A stretch of 20,882 bases of DNA from CAZGOM01 sp964542875. GTDB lineage: Bacteria > Planctomycetota > Phycisphaerae > Phycisphaerales > Phycisphaeraceae. The position numbers were made by a program, and so were the translations under genes. Below the pieces are notes generated by a model, which worked only from the letters and a program-made list of their open reading frames with translations, had not been told where the DNA came from and made no database searches. Below are positions 1-5,855 of the stretch, piece by piece. The first letter of the stretch is position 1; every line of letters begins with the position of its first letter. The stretch spans positions 1-20,882 of the forward strand of contig CAZIWA010000103.1 of the NCBI GenBank assembly GCA_964542875.1. The letters run 5' to 3'.

Positions 1-306
1 TGCGGAGGGAGCAGATTTAGAGAGATTGGGAGCTTTGAATAATCGGCAGAAAGAACACCCTTACCCAATCCTCTCTCTGAGGGCGAGGGAGTTGGAAAGA
101 GTCAGAGGGGGTTATTCAAAGGTCCAGATTTGCGACTGAAGAGTTCACTTATGTCGGTGGAGGCGGTGGATCGGGAGCCGGCGGGACGCCGGCGCTCCCG
201 GTGCAGATGCAGAATCTGTCATGCACCCCGGACAAGGCAGAGGAAAGTAAGAGCAAAGAAGAGGCCTATGATGAGGGTGGGAGATTTTTAAACAGGGAAC
301 CCAATC
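1..306. other. Non-coding region upstream of the peroxidase gene
   Basis: No convincing gene is visible here. The stretch holds an imperfect inverted repeat at 65-95 (CCAA at 65-68 and TTGG at 92-95 around pyrimidine-rich and purine-rich arms), which looks like a decayed relative of the perfect hairpin at 1520-1540. It also holds a GC-rich hairpin at 173-199 and a purine-rich stretch at 229-263 with a weak 7-base rhythm. The last bases supply the ribosome binding site of the peroxidase gene (AGGGA at 294-298, 8 bases before ATG). Confidence 0.6.
173..199. repeat. GC-rich hairpin
   Basis: GGGAGC (173-178) pairs with GCTCCC (194-199), and CGGCG (179-183) pairs with CGCCG (187-191). The loop is GGA and there is a two-base bulge at 192-193. 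No T-run follows on either strand, so a REP-like or mRNA-structural element is more likely than an intrinsic terminator. Whether it is repeated elsewhere in the genome cannot be seen here. Confidence 0.5.
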
Positions 307-1260
307 ATGGCTGACGTGTCGCTGATCAAAAATGCGGTGGAAGAAGTGGTCGATACGCAGCGGAAGCTGGCGGGGCCGCAGCCGGGGTTCCGGCCTGTGC
401 ATGCCAAAGGGATCGTCTGCACGGGGACATTCACGGGCACGCCCGAAGCAAAGGCGATCACCAAAGCGGCGCACCTGCAAGGACAGTCGGTTTCAGTGAC
501 GGTGCGGTTTGCCAATGCCAGCGGGAACCCGCAGGCCAAGGACGGCATGCCGGGGAATCGGTCGATGAGCGTGAAATTTTCACTGATAAAGGTCGATGGT
601 GAAGAGAAATACACCGATCTGTTGAGTAATGCGATTGAAGGATTTCCGGCGCGGACGCCGCAGGAGTTTTTGCAGTTTTTGCGTGTCAATCTGGCCGACC
701 CGGCGACCGGGAAGCCGGACCCCGAAGCAATGCCGCGGTTTTTAGAAAGCCACCCGGCGGCGAAGGCATTTATCGCCCGGCTGAAACAAAAGCCGATCCC
801 GGCGAGCTATGCGCAGTCTGCCTATCACGCGGTGCATGCGTTTGGCTTCACAAATGCCCAGGGCAAGACATGTTTTGGCCGCTACACATGGGCGCCGGTG
901 GCGGGAGAGTCGTATTTGAAACCTGAAGACGGTGCTGCACGGTCGGCTGATTTTCTGACTACGGAGTTGAGCCAGCGCCTGGCTGTGGGGCCGGTGGTGT
1001 TTAAGCTGCGGCTGCAGATCGCGCAGACGGGCGATGTGACGGATGACGCGACTGTGCTTTGGCCGGCGGACCGGGAGATGGTGGAGTTGGGGACGCTGGA
1101 AATCACCAGGATGTCGCCGACGAGCGGTGAGGATGAGAAGAAGCTGATTTTTGATCCGACAAATCTGACGGATGGCATTGGAGTTTCGGAAGACCCGCTG
1201 GTGGCGGCGCGGAAGGCGGCGTATTCAATTTCGTACGAGAGAAGGACGCGAGGAGAGTGA
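307..1260 (+). CDS. Catalase-family peroxidase (SrpA-like, heme)
   Basis: A 317-aa protein of the small catalase-related peroxidase group, which is much shorter than true catalases (about 480-750 aa). It should bind heme and break down hydrogen peroxide or organic peroxides. Visible catalase landmarks are the distal His32 in VHAKG, the strand VRFANASGNP (66-75) matching the catalase RFST region, Asn108 in SNAIEGFP at the place of the distal Asn, and a C-terminal R-x-x-x-Y (Arg302, Tyr306) matching the proximal heme-ligand motif RLFSY. I see no signal peptide, although some relatives are exported, so it is probably cytoplasmic. The start is supported by AGGGA 8 bases upstream. It appears monocistronic, with a probable terminator at 1416-1438. 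The family call is firm; the preferred substrate is unknown. Confidence 0.9.
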   Translation: MADVSLIKNAVEEVVDTQRKLAGPQPGFRPVHAKGIVCTGTFTGTPEAKAITKAAHLQGQSVSVTVRFANASGNPQAKDGMPGNRSMSVKFSLIKVDGEEKYTDLLSNAIEGFPARTPQEFLQFLRVNLADPATGKPDPEAMPRFLESHPAAKAFIARLKQKPIPASYAQSAYHAVHAFGFTNAQGKTCFGRYTWAPVAGESYLKPEDGAARSADFLTTELSQRLAVGPVVFKLRLQIAQTGDVTDDATVLWPADREMVELGTLEITRMSPTSGEDEKKLIFDPTNLTDGIGVSEDPLVAARKAAYSISYERRTRGE

Positions 1261-1331
1261 GGGGGATGCTCAATGCGAGCGCGCAGGGTGGGAAGTCGTG
1301 AAGCTCAAGGCATTCGCAGGCGGCCCTCACC

Positions 1332-1507
1332 CCAATACGGTTGAGTTAAGGATGAAAAGGCCAAAAAGAGTGCAGAGAGAGTTGAGTCGTTATAGATTGA
1401 TTGGCATGGACGCAGGCGTGTGCAAGAGCACGCTTTTTACATGTTTACCAGGGCCGTGCCTTCAGCACTTGGGGTGAGGATGCAAGGGCTTAACTGAACC
1501 GTATTGG
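1332..1507. repeat. MITE-like segment bounded by 19-bp inverted repeats
   Basis: Bases 1332-1350 and 1489-1507 are inverted copies that match at 18 of 19 positions (the right copy reads CTTAACTGAACCGTATTGG). They enclose 138 bases without coding potential. A second, perfect 11-bp inverted pair (CCTCACCCCAA at 1325-1335, TTGGGGTGAGG at 1469-1479) uses the same left end, so the right side looks like a permuted copy of the left. The size and terminal inverted repeats suggest a MITE or a mosaic of dispersed repeats. No target-site duplication is obvious. Confidence 0.45.
1416..1438 (+). terminator. Probable rho-independent terminator after the peroxidase gene
   Basis: GCGTG (1416-1420) pairs with CACGC (1429-1433) around an 8-base loop that can pair further with a bulge, and TTTTT follows at 1434-1438. 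It lies about 155 bases after the peroxidase stop codon, inside the inverted-repeat segment. The stem is short, so confidence is moderate. Confidence 0.4.
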
Positions 1508-1519
1508 CTCTTATCCCGG

Positions 1520-1540
1520 CCCTCTCCCGAAGGGAGAGGG
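1520..1540. repeat. Perfect 9-bp hairpin (CCCTCTCCC/GGGAGAGGG)
   Basis: CCCTCTCCC (1520-1528), loop GAA, GGGAGAGGG (1532-1540). It lies 20 bases beyond the mqnD stop codon, between two converging genes, and has no T-run. Hairpins of this type are commonly dispersed between genes in GC-rich bacteria. It may protect transcript 3' ends or weakly terminate mqnBD transcription. Confidence 0.5.
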
Positions 1541-1559
1541 GGCAAGAAGTGATGTGGTA

Positions 1560-2396
1560 TTAACTGAGGAAGAGGGGTTGGGTGATGGGGGCGATGGTGC
1601 CCAGGGCGATGGCTTTTTCAAAGAGAAGTTCAACGGCCCGCCTGCCTTCTTTGCCGAGGGTGATTGAGAATGCGTTGACGTAAAGGTCGATGTGGCGGTA
1701 CATGACCTGTTGATCCATTTCCTGGGCGTTGGCGCGGATGAAGGGGAGGCTGGCCTGGCGGTGGGCGAAGGCGTATTCCACGGAGGCTTTGATGATTTGC
1801 TGGGCTTTGTGCTGGACGTCCGGAGGGAGGGACCTGCGGGCGACGATGCCGCCTAAGGGGATGGGGACGCCGGTGGTGCTCTCCCAGTATTCGCCGAGGT
1901 CGATGATTTTTTTGAGGCCTTTGCCGGCGTAAGTGAAGCGGTTTTCATGGATGATCAGACCGGCGTCGTATCCGCCTTGGAGGACGGCATTTTCGATGTC
2001 GGAGAAGACCATGGGGGTTTTGTCGGTGGCTTTGGGAAAGGCCAGGCCGAGCAGGAAGTTTGCGGTGGTGTATTTGCCCGGGATGGCGATTTTCAGTTTG
2101 CCTTGGGCGGCCTCTTCCTGGGTGATCGGACGCTTGGAGATGAGCAGCGGACCGCAATTGCGGCCCAGGGCGCTGCCGGAATCAAGCAGTACGTACTGGG
2201 CGTTGCAGTGGGCGTAGGCGTGGTAGCTGAGCTTGGTGATATCGATGCTGCCCGCGAATGCCGCCTTGTTCAAGGTTTCGACGTCCTGCATGTGGATGTC
2301 GAAAGTGAGTCCATGGGTGTCGATGCGCCGGTTGACGATGGCGTCGAACATGAAGCAATCGTTGGGGCAGGGGGAGAAGCCGAGGGAGAGTTTCAT
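1560..2396 (-). CDS. mqnD: 1,4-dihydroxy-6-naphthoate synthase (MqnD)
   Basis: A 278-aa enzyme of the futalosine route to menaquinone. MqnD converts cyclic dehypoxanthine futalosine to 1,4-dihydroxy-6-naphthoate. It has a periplasmic-binding-protein-like fold but works in the cytoplasm. The N-terminal SPCPND signature is at residues 8-13; relatives usually have Thr next, here Cys14. The conserved His of the family fits His150 in IIHENRF. Length is normal and there is no signal peptide. It follows mqnB with a 9-base gap; AGGA in that gap is the likely ribosome binding site, so the two are probably one transcript. The other futalosine genes (mqnA, mqnC, mqnE) are not in this window. Confidence 0.93.
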   Translation of the reverse strand: MKLSLGFSPCPNDCFMFDAIVNRRIDTHGLTFDIHMQDVETLNKAAFAGSIDITKLSYHAYAHCNAQYVLLDSGSALGRNCGPLLISKRPITQEEAAQGKLKIAIPGKYTTANFLLGLAFPKATDKTPMVFSDIENAVLQGGYDAGLIIHENRFTYAGKGLKKIIDLGEYWESTTGVPIPLGGIVARRSLPPDVQHKAQQIIKASVEYAFAHRQASLPFIRANAQEMDQQVMYRHIDLYVNAFSITLGKEGRRAVELLFEKAIALGTIAPITQPLFLS

Positions 2397-2405
2397 CGGG
2401 GCGTC

Positions 2406-3098
2406 CTACTTTGGCTGCGGGAGGTCTGCGAGGATGGCCAGGGTGGTTTCGCAGAGGCCGGCGAGGGCCTGGGGGATTTTCCAGGCCGGACGATTGCGGC
2501 GTTCGACCTTGTTGGAGACGGTGCGCACCTGGGCAAAGGGCTGGCTGCACAAGAGGCAGGCGTACATGAAGGCGGCGCCTTCCATGGATTCTATTTGAGG
2601 GTTTAAGCGGGCAGTGGTTTGGGAGATGGAAGACTGCCGGCCGTGCACGGTGTTGACGGTGATGCCGGTGACGGCAGGGAGGTTTTTGAGGGCCGGGATG
2701 CTTGGCGGAGTTTGGTTGACCAGCCTGCCGTTGGTGAAGGGAGGGGCGTTTTTGTCCAGAAGGTTCAGAGCGTGGATGTCCAGGAAAGATTCGCCGTCTT
2801 GCGCGCCGAGCTCCGAGAAGGTGTCGGAGGTGACGTGCACGGACTGGCCTGGGATGAGGGTGTCGTCAAAGCTGCCGCAGATGCCGAGGTTCAAGGCGAG
2901 GCCGTAGGTTTGCGGTGCGAGGGTTCTGGCGCACCAGAACGCGGTGGGAACCATGCCGACGCCGGTGGTGAGGACATCGATGTGGTGGCCGAGGTGGGTG
3001 TAGGTTTTGATGTTCGCCGCGGCATGGCCTGCGGTCGCAAAGCGCGCCGTGAGTGGAGCGACTTCAAGAGCGGTGGCGGAGACGAGCAGGATGCGCAT
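2406..3098 (-). CDS. mqnB: Futalosine hydrolase (MqnB)
   Basis: A 230-aa nucleoside-phosphorylase-fold protein. In the futalosine pathway MqnB cleaves futalosine to hypoxanthine and dehypoxanthine futalosine, feeding MqnC and then MqnD. Seen in the sequence: the N-terminal strand MRILLVSAT, the Gly-rich base pocket LNLGICGSF (69-77) and the signature ESMEGAA (170-176), where Glu residues contact the ribose and purine, as in MTA/SAH nucleosidases. Adjacency to mqnD favours futalosine over methylthioadenosine as substrate. It is the first gene of the pair. No Shine-Dalgarno is visible before ATG; instead TATTCT sits exactly 6 bases upstream, which suggests a leaderless message. Confidence 0.9.
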   Translation of the reverse strand: MRILLVSATALEVAPLTARFATAGHAAANIKTYTHLGHHIDVLTTGVGMVPTAFWCARTLAPQTYGLALNLGICGSFDDTLIPGQSVHVTSDTFSELGAQDGESFLDIHALNLLDKNAPPFTNGRLVNQTPPSIPALKNLPAVTGITVNTVHGRQSSISQTTARLNPQIESMEGAAFMYACLLCSQPFAQVRTVSNKVERRNRPAWKIPQALAGLCETTLAILADLPQPK

Positions 3099-3110
3099 GG
3101 GTAAAGAATA
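3099..3110 (-). promoter_or_regulatory. Possible -10 box of a leaderless mqnBD transcript
   Basis: Read on the minus strand, TATTCT (3110-3105) is followed by TTACCC and then the mqnB ATG. A TAnnnT box 6 bases before the start codon places transcription initiation at or next to the ATG. A weak -35 candidate, TTCGAA, lies 17 bases further upstream. There is no purine-rich ribosome binding site. Confidence 0.4.
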
Positions 3111-3194
3111 GTGGATTCAGGACTTTTTTCGAAGGGCGTGCTGGCCGGATGAGGCAGGCAAGAGCGAATATGCGGGGAGTGAGGTGTGGATTAA

Positions 3195-3773
3195 TCAGGG
3201 GTTGAGGTTATCGCGCCGGTCGGTTTCGCGGACGATGGTGGGGAGGATGTAGTTGACGTCGCGGTAGGTGAGGATCTGGCCGGAGAGGATGAAACGGACG
3301 CGGTCGCCGCGGTCGCGGGTGATGTTTTCCATGTATTCCAGCTTGCTGCAGGGGACGAGCACCATGGGCTGTTCCTGGCCGGTCTGCTGGTCGGCTTCGA
3401 AGATGAAAAGGCTTTTGCCGTCGGAGACGCGCAGCAGGCGGCCGACGCGGTTGATGATGAACTGGTCCTCCCGGCGGGGGGGCTGGAGCTTGATGTCGGG
3501 TGCAACGCCGCGGACGAGCTTGGAGTCGGGGTTGATGATCGCGGGGGGGGCAGGCTTCGCGGGCTGGGTGGAAGAGGGCTGGGTGTCGGGCTTTTTGGCG
3601 TCCTCAACGGGTTTGATGAGGGAGTCCATGTTGCGCATGACGTCTTCTGCGGAGGGGTTTGCGGGCGCGGGGGCCTGGGCGGAGGAATGCTGGCCTGTGA
3701 GGAGGCCCAGGGATGCGCCGGCGATGGCCGCCATGAGGCCGGGGATGATGAGCTTGCGGGTGGTTCGTTTCAT
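3195..3773 (-). CDS. Small secreted protein of unknown function
   Basis: A 192-aa protein I cannot name. It begins with a clear Sec-type signal peptide: basic residues at 2-7, a hydrophobic stretch to about residue 25, and a likely cleavage after AQA at 32-34. A flexible Pro/Ala/Thr-rich linker follows (about 35-95). The compact C-terminal domain (about 100-185) is rich in beta strands and contains FIINRVGRLLR, VPCSKLEYME and YRDVNYILPT. Planctomycete secreted proteins with a similar C-terminal pattern (a GRL-type strand and a final NYLLP-type motif) seem familiar, but none has a known role. A run of eight G (3543-3550) lies in the linker. It stands alone between mqnB and the isomerase gene, with no evident ribosome binding site. 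Confidence 0.75.
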   Translation of the reverse strand: MKRTTRKLIIPGLMAAIAGASLGLLTGQHSSAQAPAPANPSAEDVMRNMDSLIKPVEDAKKPDTQPSSTQPAKPAPPAIINPDSKLVRGVAPDIKLQPPRREDQFIINRVGRLLRVSDGKSLFIFEADQQTGQEQPMVLVPCSKLEYMENITRDRGDRVRFILSGQILTYRDVNYILPTIVRETDRRDNLNP

Positions 3774-3831
3774 GGGGCGGATGCCGGGTTCGGGGTTCGG
3801 AGGCCGGGGTTTATTTAAGTCCCGGAAGGGG

Positions 3832-3863
3832 CGGGGCCGGGCTTTACTCTAGGCCCGGCCCCG
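3832..3863. repeat. 11-bp GC hairpin between isomerase and secreted-protein genes
   Basis: CGGGGCCGGGC (3832-3842) pairs perfectly with GCCCGGCCCCG (3853-3863) over a 10-base loop. It lies 35 bases past the isomerase stop codon on the minus strand. No T-run follows in either direction, so it may be a 3'-end stabiliser or a weak or factor-assisted terminator rather than a classic intrinsic terminator. Confidence 0.5.
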
Positions 3864-3897
3864 TGCGAAAGAATTGAAGCCCGGGAGACTGAAAAGG

Positions 3898-4812
3898 TCA
3901 GGCGAGGGTGGCGCCGGCGCCGGTTGCCACCTGGCGGGCGGCGTTGGCGGCGACGAGGAAGACTTCGGCGCCGGTCATGTCCGAGAGCTTCTGGTTGGGC
4001 ACGCCGGAGGGGCCAGTGGCCATGACGGCGGGGGAGTGCTTGAGGTGGGGTTCAAGGCTTACCGGGCCGACGAAGCCGCGGGCGACGGCGTCAGCGAGGA
4101 TTTCCCTGGCGTAGCCGTTACCCTGGCCCAGCGGGGAGTGCTGGTACTTGCCGGGGGCGAGCTTGAGGCTGTCCTTGAAGTGGAAGGCGTCGGTGAAGTC
4201 ACGGAGCTTGAGCCAGTTCTGCCACACGTCTTCGCCGGCCTGGTTGTAGTTGTCGAAGTCGAAGATCATGCGGAAGACGCCGGGCTTGCCGGCTTTGTGG
4301 TCGCGGAGCTTGTGGGTGATTTCCAGGACGTTGTCGACGCCTTCGCCGAAGATGTGGCGTTCGTTTTCGTGATAGAGCACCATGCCGGTTTCGCCGGCGA
4401 TGTCCTTGAGCTTCGAGAGGCGCGAAAGTGCTTCGGCGCGCCAGGCGGAGGCGGGCGCTGCGTTGTCCTTGTTGTAGTAGCTGAAGATGCGCACGGCGTT
4501 GCAGCCGAGGATCTTGGAGATGGAGGCCATGTGGCGGAGCTTTTTGGCGTCGATTTCAAAATCATCGGGCAGGTTGATCTTGCCCAGGGGTGAGCCGAGC
4601 ATGGCGATCTTGATACCGGCGGCGTCAAGCTTTTTGCGCACGACTTCGGCGGTGGCGGCGGGGAGCTCGGAGACATTGAAGCCCTCAACGCCACGAACGT
4701 CGATGAATTTCATGCCGGCTTTCTGGAGCGCGGCAATTTGTTCGTCTGCGGTGGGGCCGGCTTCGTCAGCGAAACCGGAGAAGTTCCAGGTGGGGGAGGT
4801 GTTGTTGGTCAT
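3898..4812 (-). CDS. Sugar phosphate isomerase/epimerase-like TIM-barrel protein
   Basis: A 304-aa member of the xylose-isomerase-like TIM-barrel family (AP endonuclease 2 fold). These metal enzymes isomerise or epimerise sugars, inositols or keto-sugars. The usual metal-binding set is visible: Glu149 in YHENE, Asp185 or Asp187 in FDFDN, His211 in FHFKD and Glu254 in SLEPHL. The N-terminus WNFSGFADEAGPTADEQIAAL is typical of family members that begin with the first barrel strand. There is no signal peptide, so it is cytoplasmic. It lies behind PhyH on the same strand, but a strong terminator separates the two, so it is probably transcribed on its own. Its own start lacks a Shine-Dalgarno; TAAACT sits 9 bases upstream of ATG. 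The substrate cannot be assigned. Confidence 0.85.
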   Translation of the reverse strand: MTNNTSPTWNFSGFADEAGPTADEQIAALQKAGMKFIDVRGVEGFNVSELPAATAEVVRKKLDAAGIKIAMLGSPLGKINLPDDFEIDAKKLRHMASISKILGCNAVRIFSYYNKDNAAPASAWRAEALSRLSKLKDIAGETGMVLYHENERHIFGEGVDNVLEITHKLRDHKAGKPGVFRMIFDFDNYNQAGEDVWQNWLKLRDFTDAFHFKDSLKLAPGKYQHSPLGQGNGYAREILADAVARGFVGPVSLEPHLKHSPAVMATGPSGVPNQKLSDMTGAEVFLVAANAARQVATGAGATLA

Positions 4813-4841
4813 AGGGGGGATAGTTTAGCCGAAGAAAAGAG

Positions 4842-4876
4842 GTCCCGCGTCCCGCGTTCTGTGTCCCGCGTCGAAG
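4842..4876. repeat. Degenerate heptad repeat, GTCCCGC type
   Basis: Five consecutive 7-base units: GTCCCGC, GTCCCGC, GTTCTGT, GTCCCGC, GTCGAAG. They are the inverted counterpart of the units at 4931-4958, so the two blocks can pair around the terminator at 4887-4919. Confidence 0.55.
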
Positions 4877-4886
4877 ACAGAAAAAC

Positions 4887-4923
4887 AAGAGGTCCGGAGC
4901 GGGCAACTCCGGACCTCTTTTCT
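4887..4923 (-). terminator. Strong bidirectional-looking terminator downstream of the dioxygenase gene
   Basis: AAGAGGTCCGGAG (4887-4899) pairs perfectly with CTCCGGACCTCTT (4907-4919) around a 7-base loop. On the minus strand the stem is followed by TTGTTTTT, suited to ending the dioxygenase transcript. T-runs also follow on the plus strand, so it could work both ways. It separates the dioxygenase gene from the isomerase gene. Confidence 0.85.
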
Positions 4924-4930
4924 TTTATTT

Positions 4931-4958
4931 GACCCGGGACACAGGACGCGGGACTCGC
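4931..4958. repeat. Degenerate heptad repeat, GACxCGG type
   Basis: Four consecutive 7-base units: GACCCGG, GACACAG, GACGCGG, GACTCGC. Bases 4936-4954 are the reverse complement of 4849-4867 at 18 of 19 positions. The block ends just before the dioxygenase stop codon. Confidence 0.55.
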
Positions 4959-4966
4959 GGCGTGTT

Positions 4967-5713
4967 TCAGTAAGGGTTGGGAAAGGTGGGGTTTAAGGAT
5001 TTGCCGGTGATGAGCATGCCTTTTTCCCAGACTTTGGAGTCGTCGAAGGCGGCGCCGGAGCGGTAGGTGGAGATGAAGGACCAGCGGTCGATTTTTGCGG
5101 TGTTGTTGTGTGAGGCGTGCGCGGCGAGGTCGTGGAAGATGACGGCGTCGCCGCGTTTTACGGCGACGTCGACTTTCTTGTATTCGGCGAGGTCGGATTC
5201 GGTGATGCGGTTGACGAAGGCGTTACCATCGGCGACGTACATCTTGAAGACTTTTTTGTGGGTGCCGGGGGCGAACATGAGGCAGCCGTTTTCGGGTGTG
5301 GCGTCGTCGAGGGCGATCCAGACGGAGACCTTGGTGGGGCCGTTCCAGTAGAACCAGTCCTGATGCCAGGGTGAGCCGAAGGTGGTGTCTTTGGATTTGA
5401 AGACGACTTTGCCGGAGAGGAATTCGAGGTCCGGGCCGGAGACCTGGTTGAGCATGGCGACGATGTTGGGCTCCGCCATGAGCTTGAGGACTTCGGGATG
5501 GAGGGTGGGGGCCATCCAGACTTTGACGCCGGAGATGAGGCCGGCGGCGGAGCCCTGGAGTTCGTTGGTGAGGATCTGCTTGTAGTAGACGGCCTGCTCG
5601 GGGGTGTAGAGCCCCGGGACGACGACAAAGCCGTTGTCGTTGTATTCCTGGACCTGGGCGGGGGTGAGGGTACGGGGGGCGGTCTGGACGGAAGAGGGAG
5701 CGGCGGTGGTCAT
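4967..5713 (-). CDS. Phytanoyl-CoA dioxygenase (PhyH) family protein
   Basis: A 248-aa Fe(II)/2-oxoglutarate-dependent oxygenase with a double-stranded beta-helix fold. The iron-binding triad is visible: His117 and Asp119 in SPWHQDW and a distal His, most likely His199 in HDLAAHASHNNT. Arg210 or Arg218 near the C-terminus would bind 2-oxoglutarate. Length is normal for bacterial PhyH proteins, and there is no signal peptide. It has a ribosome binding site (GGAG, 7 bases before ATG) and ends at a strong terminator, so it is probably a single-gene unit. It is divergent from an AraC regulator across a palindromic control region, which suggests that regulator controls it. Bacterial PhyH proteins hydroxylate many small molecules, and the substrate here is unknown; a role in phytanic acid breakdown should not be assumed. 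Confidence 0.88.
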   Translation of the reverse strand: MTTAAPSSVQTAPRTLTPAQVQEYNDNGFVVVPGLYTPEQAVYYKQILTNELQGSAAGLISGVKVWMAPTLHPEVLKLMAEPNIVAMLNQVSGPDLEFLSGKVVFKSKDTTFGSPWHQDWFYWNGPTKVSVWIALDDATPENGCLMFAPGTHKKVFKMYVADGNAFVNRITESDLAEYKKVDVAVKRGDAVIFHDLAAHASHNNTAKIDRWSFISTYRSGAAFDDSKVWEKGMLITGKSLNPTFPNPY

Positions 5714-5754
5714 GGCGAGACTCCGGGGATTGACGGGGAAAAACGGCTATTTAG

Positions 5755-5779
5755 CAATACAAGCAATTGCGAGGTATTG
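5755..5779. promoter_or_regulatory. Nested palindrome, probable operator of the AraC/PhyH divergent pair
   Basis: CAATAC (5755-5760) and GTATTG (5774-5779) form an inverted repeat around the perfect palindrome GCAATTGC (5763-5770), with the two dyad centres half a base apart. The site lies between two divergent genes. Its right arm overlaps the -35 box proposed for the AraC gene, and its left arm is near the dioxygenase promoter area. Autoregulation and control of PhyH by the AraC protein is the natural reading, but it is inference. Confidence 0.55.
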
Positions 5780-5805
5780 ACGTTTATGATGATATCCCTG
5801 ATAAA
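5777..5805 (+). promoter_or_regulatory. Candidate sigma-70-type promoter of the AraC gene
   Basis: TTGACG (5777-5782, 5 of 6 consensus), a 17-base spacer and GATAAA (5800-5805, 4 of 6). Initiation would fall near 5812, upstream of both possible start codons of the regulator. The -35 box overlaps the nested palindrome. Confidence 0.45.
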
Positions 5806-5855
5806 AGATGAAGCGTTAGCCAAGAAGTTTGGGGTGGTTAGCAGAAACAACATTT

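Larger units (their letters stand above)
1261..1559. other. Non-coding gap with inverted repeats and a terminator-like hairpin
   Basis: No credible gene: the open frame at 1172-1477 overlaps the peroxidase C-terminus, has no family signature and runs through the repeat structures. The gap contains a 19-bp inverted repeat at 1332-1350 and 1489-1507, an 11-bp perfect inverted repeat at 1325-1335 and 1469-1479, a hairpin followed by T5 at 1416-1438, a segment similar to one at 10142-10174, and the 9-bp hairpin at 1520-1540. Confidence 0.65.

Noticed and set aside
1172..1477. 101-codon frame after the peroxidase gene
   Set aside because: It overlaps the peroxidase C-terminus, has no ribosome binding site and runs through inverted repeats and a terminator-like hairpin.
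1947..2606. 219-codon plus-strand frame spanning mqnD and mqnB
   Set aside because: It crosses two well-identified minus-strand genes and their junction and shows no family signature.
3191..3607. Ser/Pro-rich 138-codon frame overlapping the secreted-protein gene
   Set aside because: It is a frame-shifted shadow of the real gene on the same strand. The real frame has the signal peptide and a plausible folded domain.
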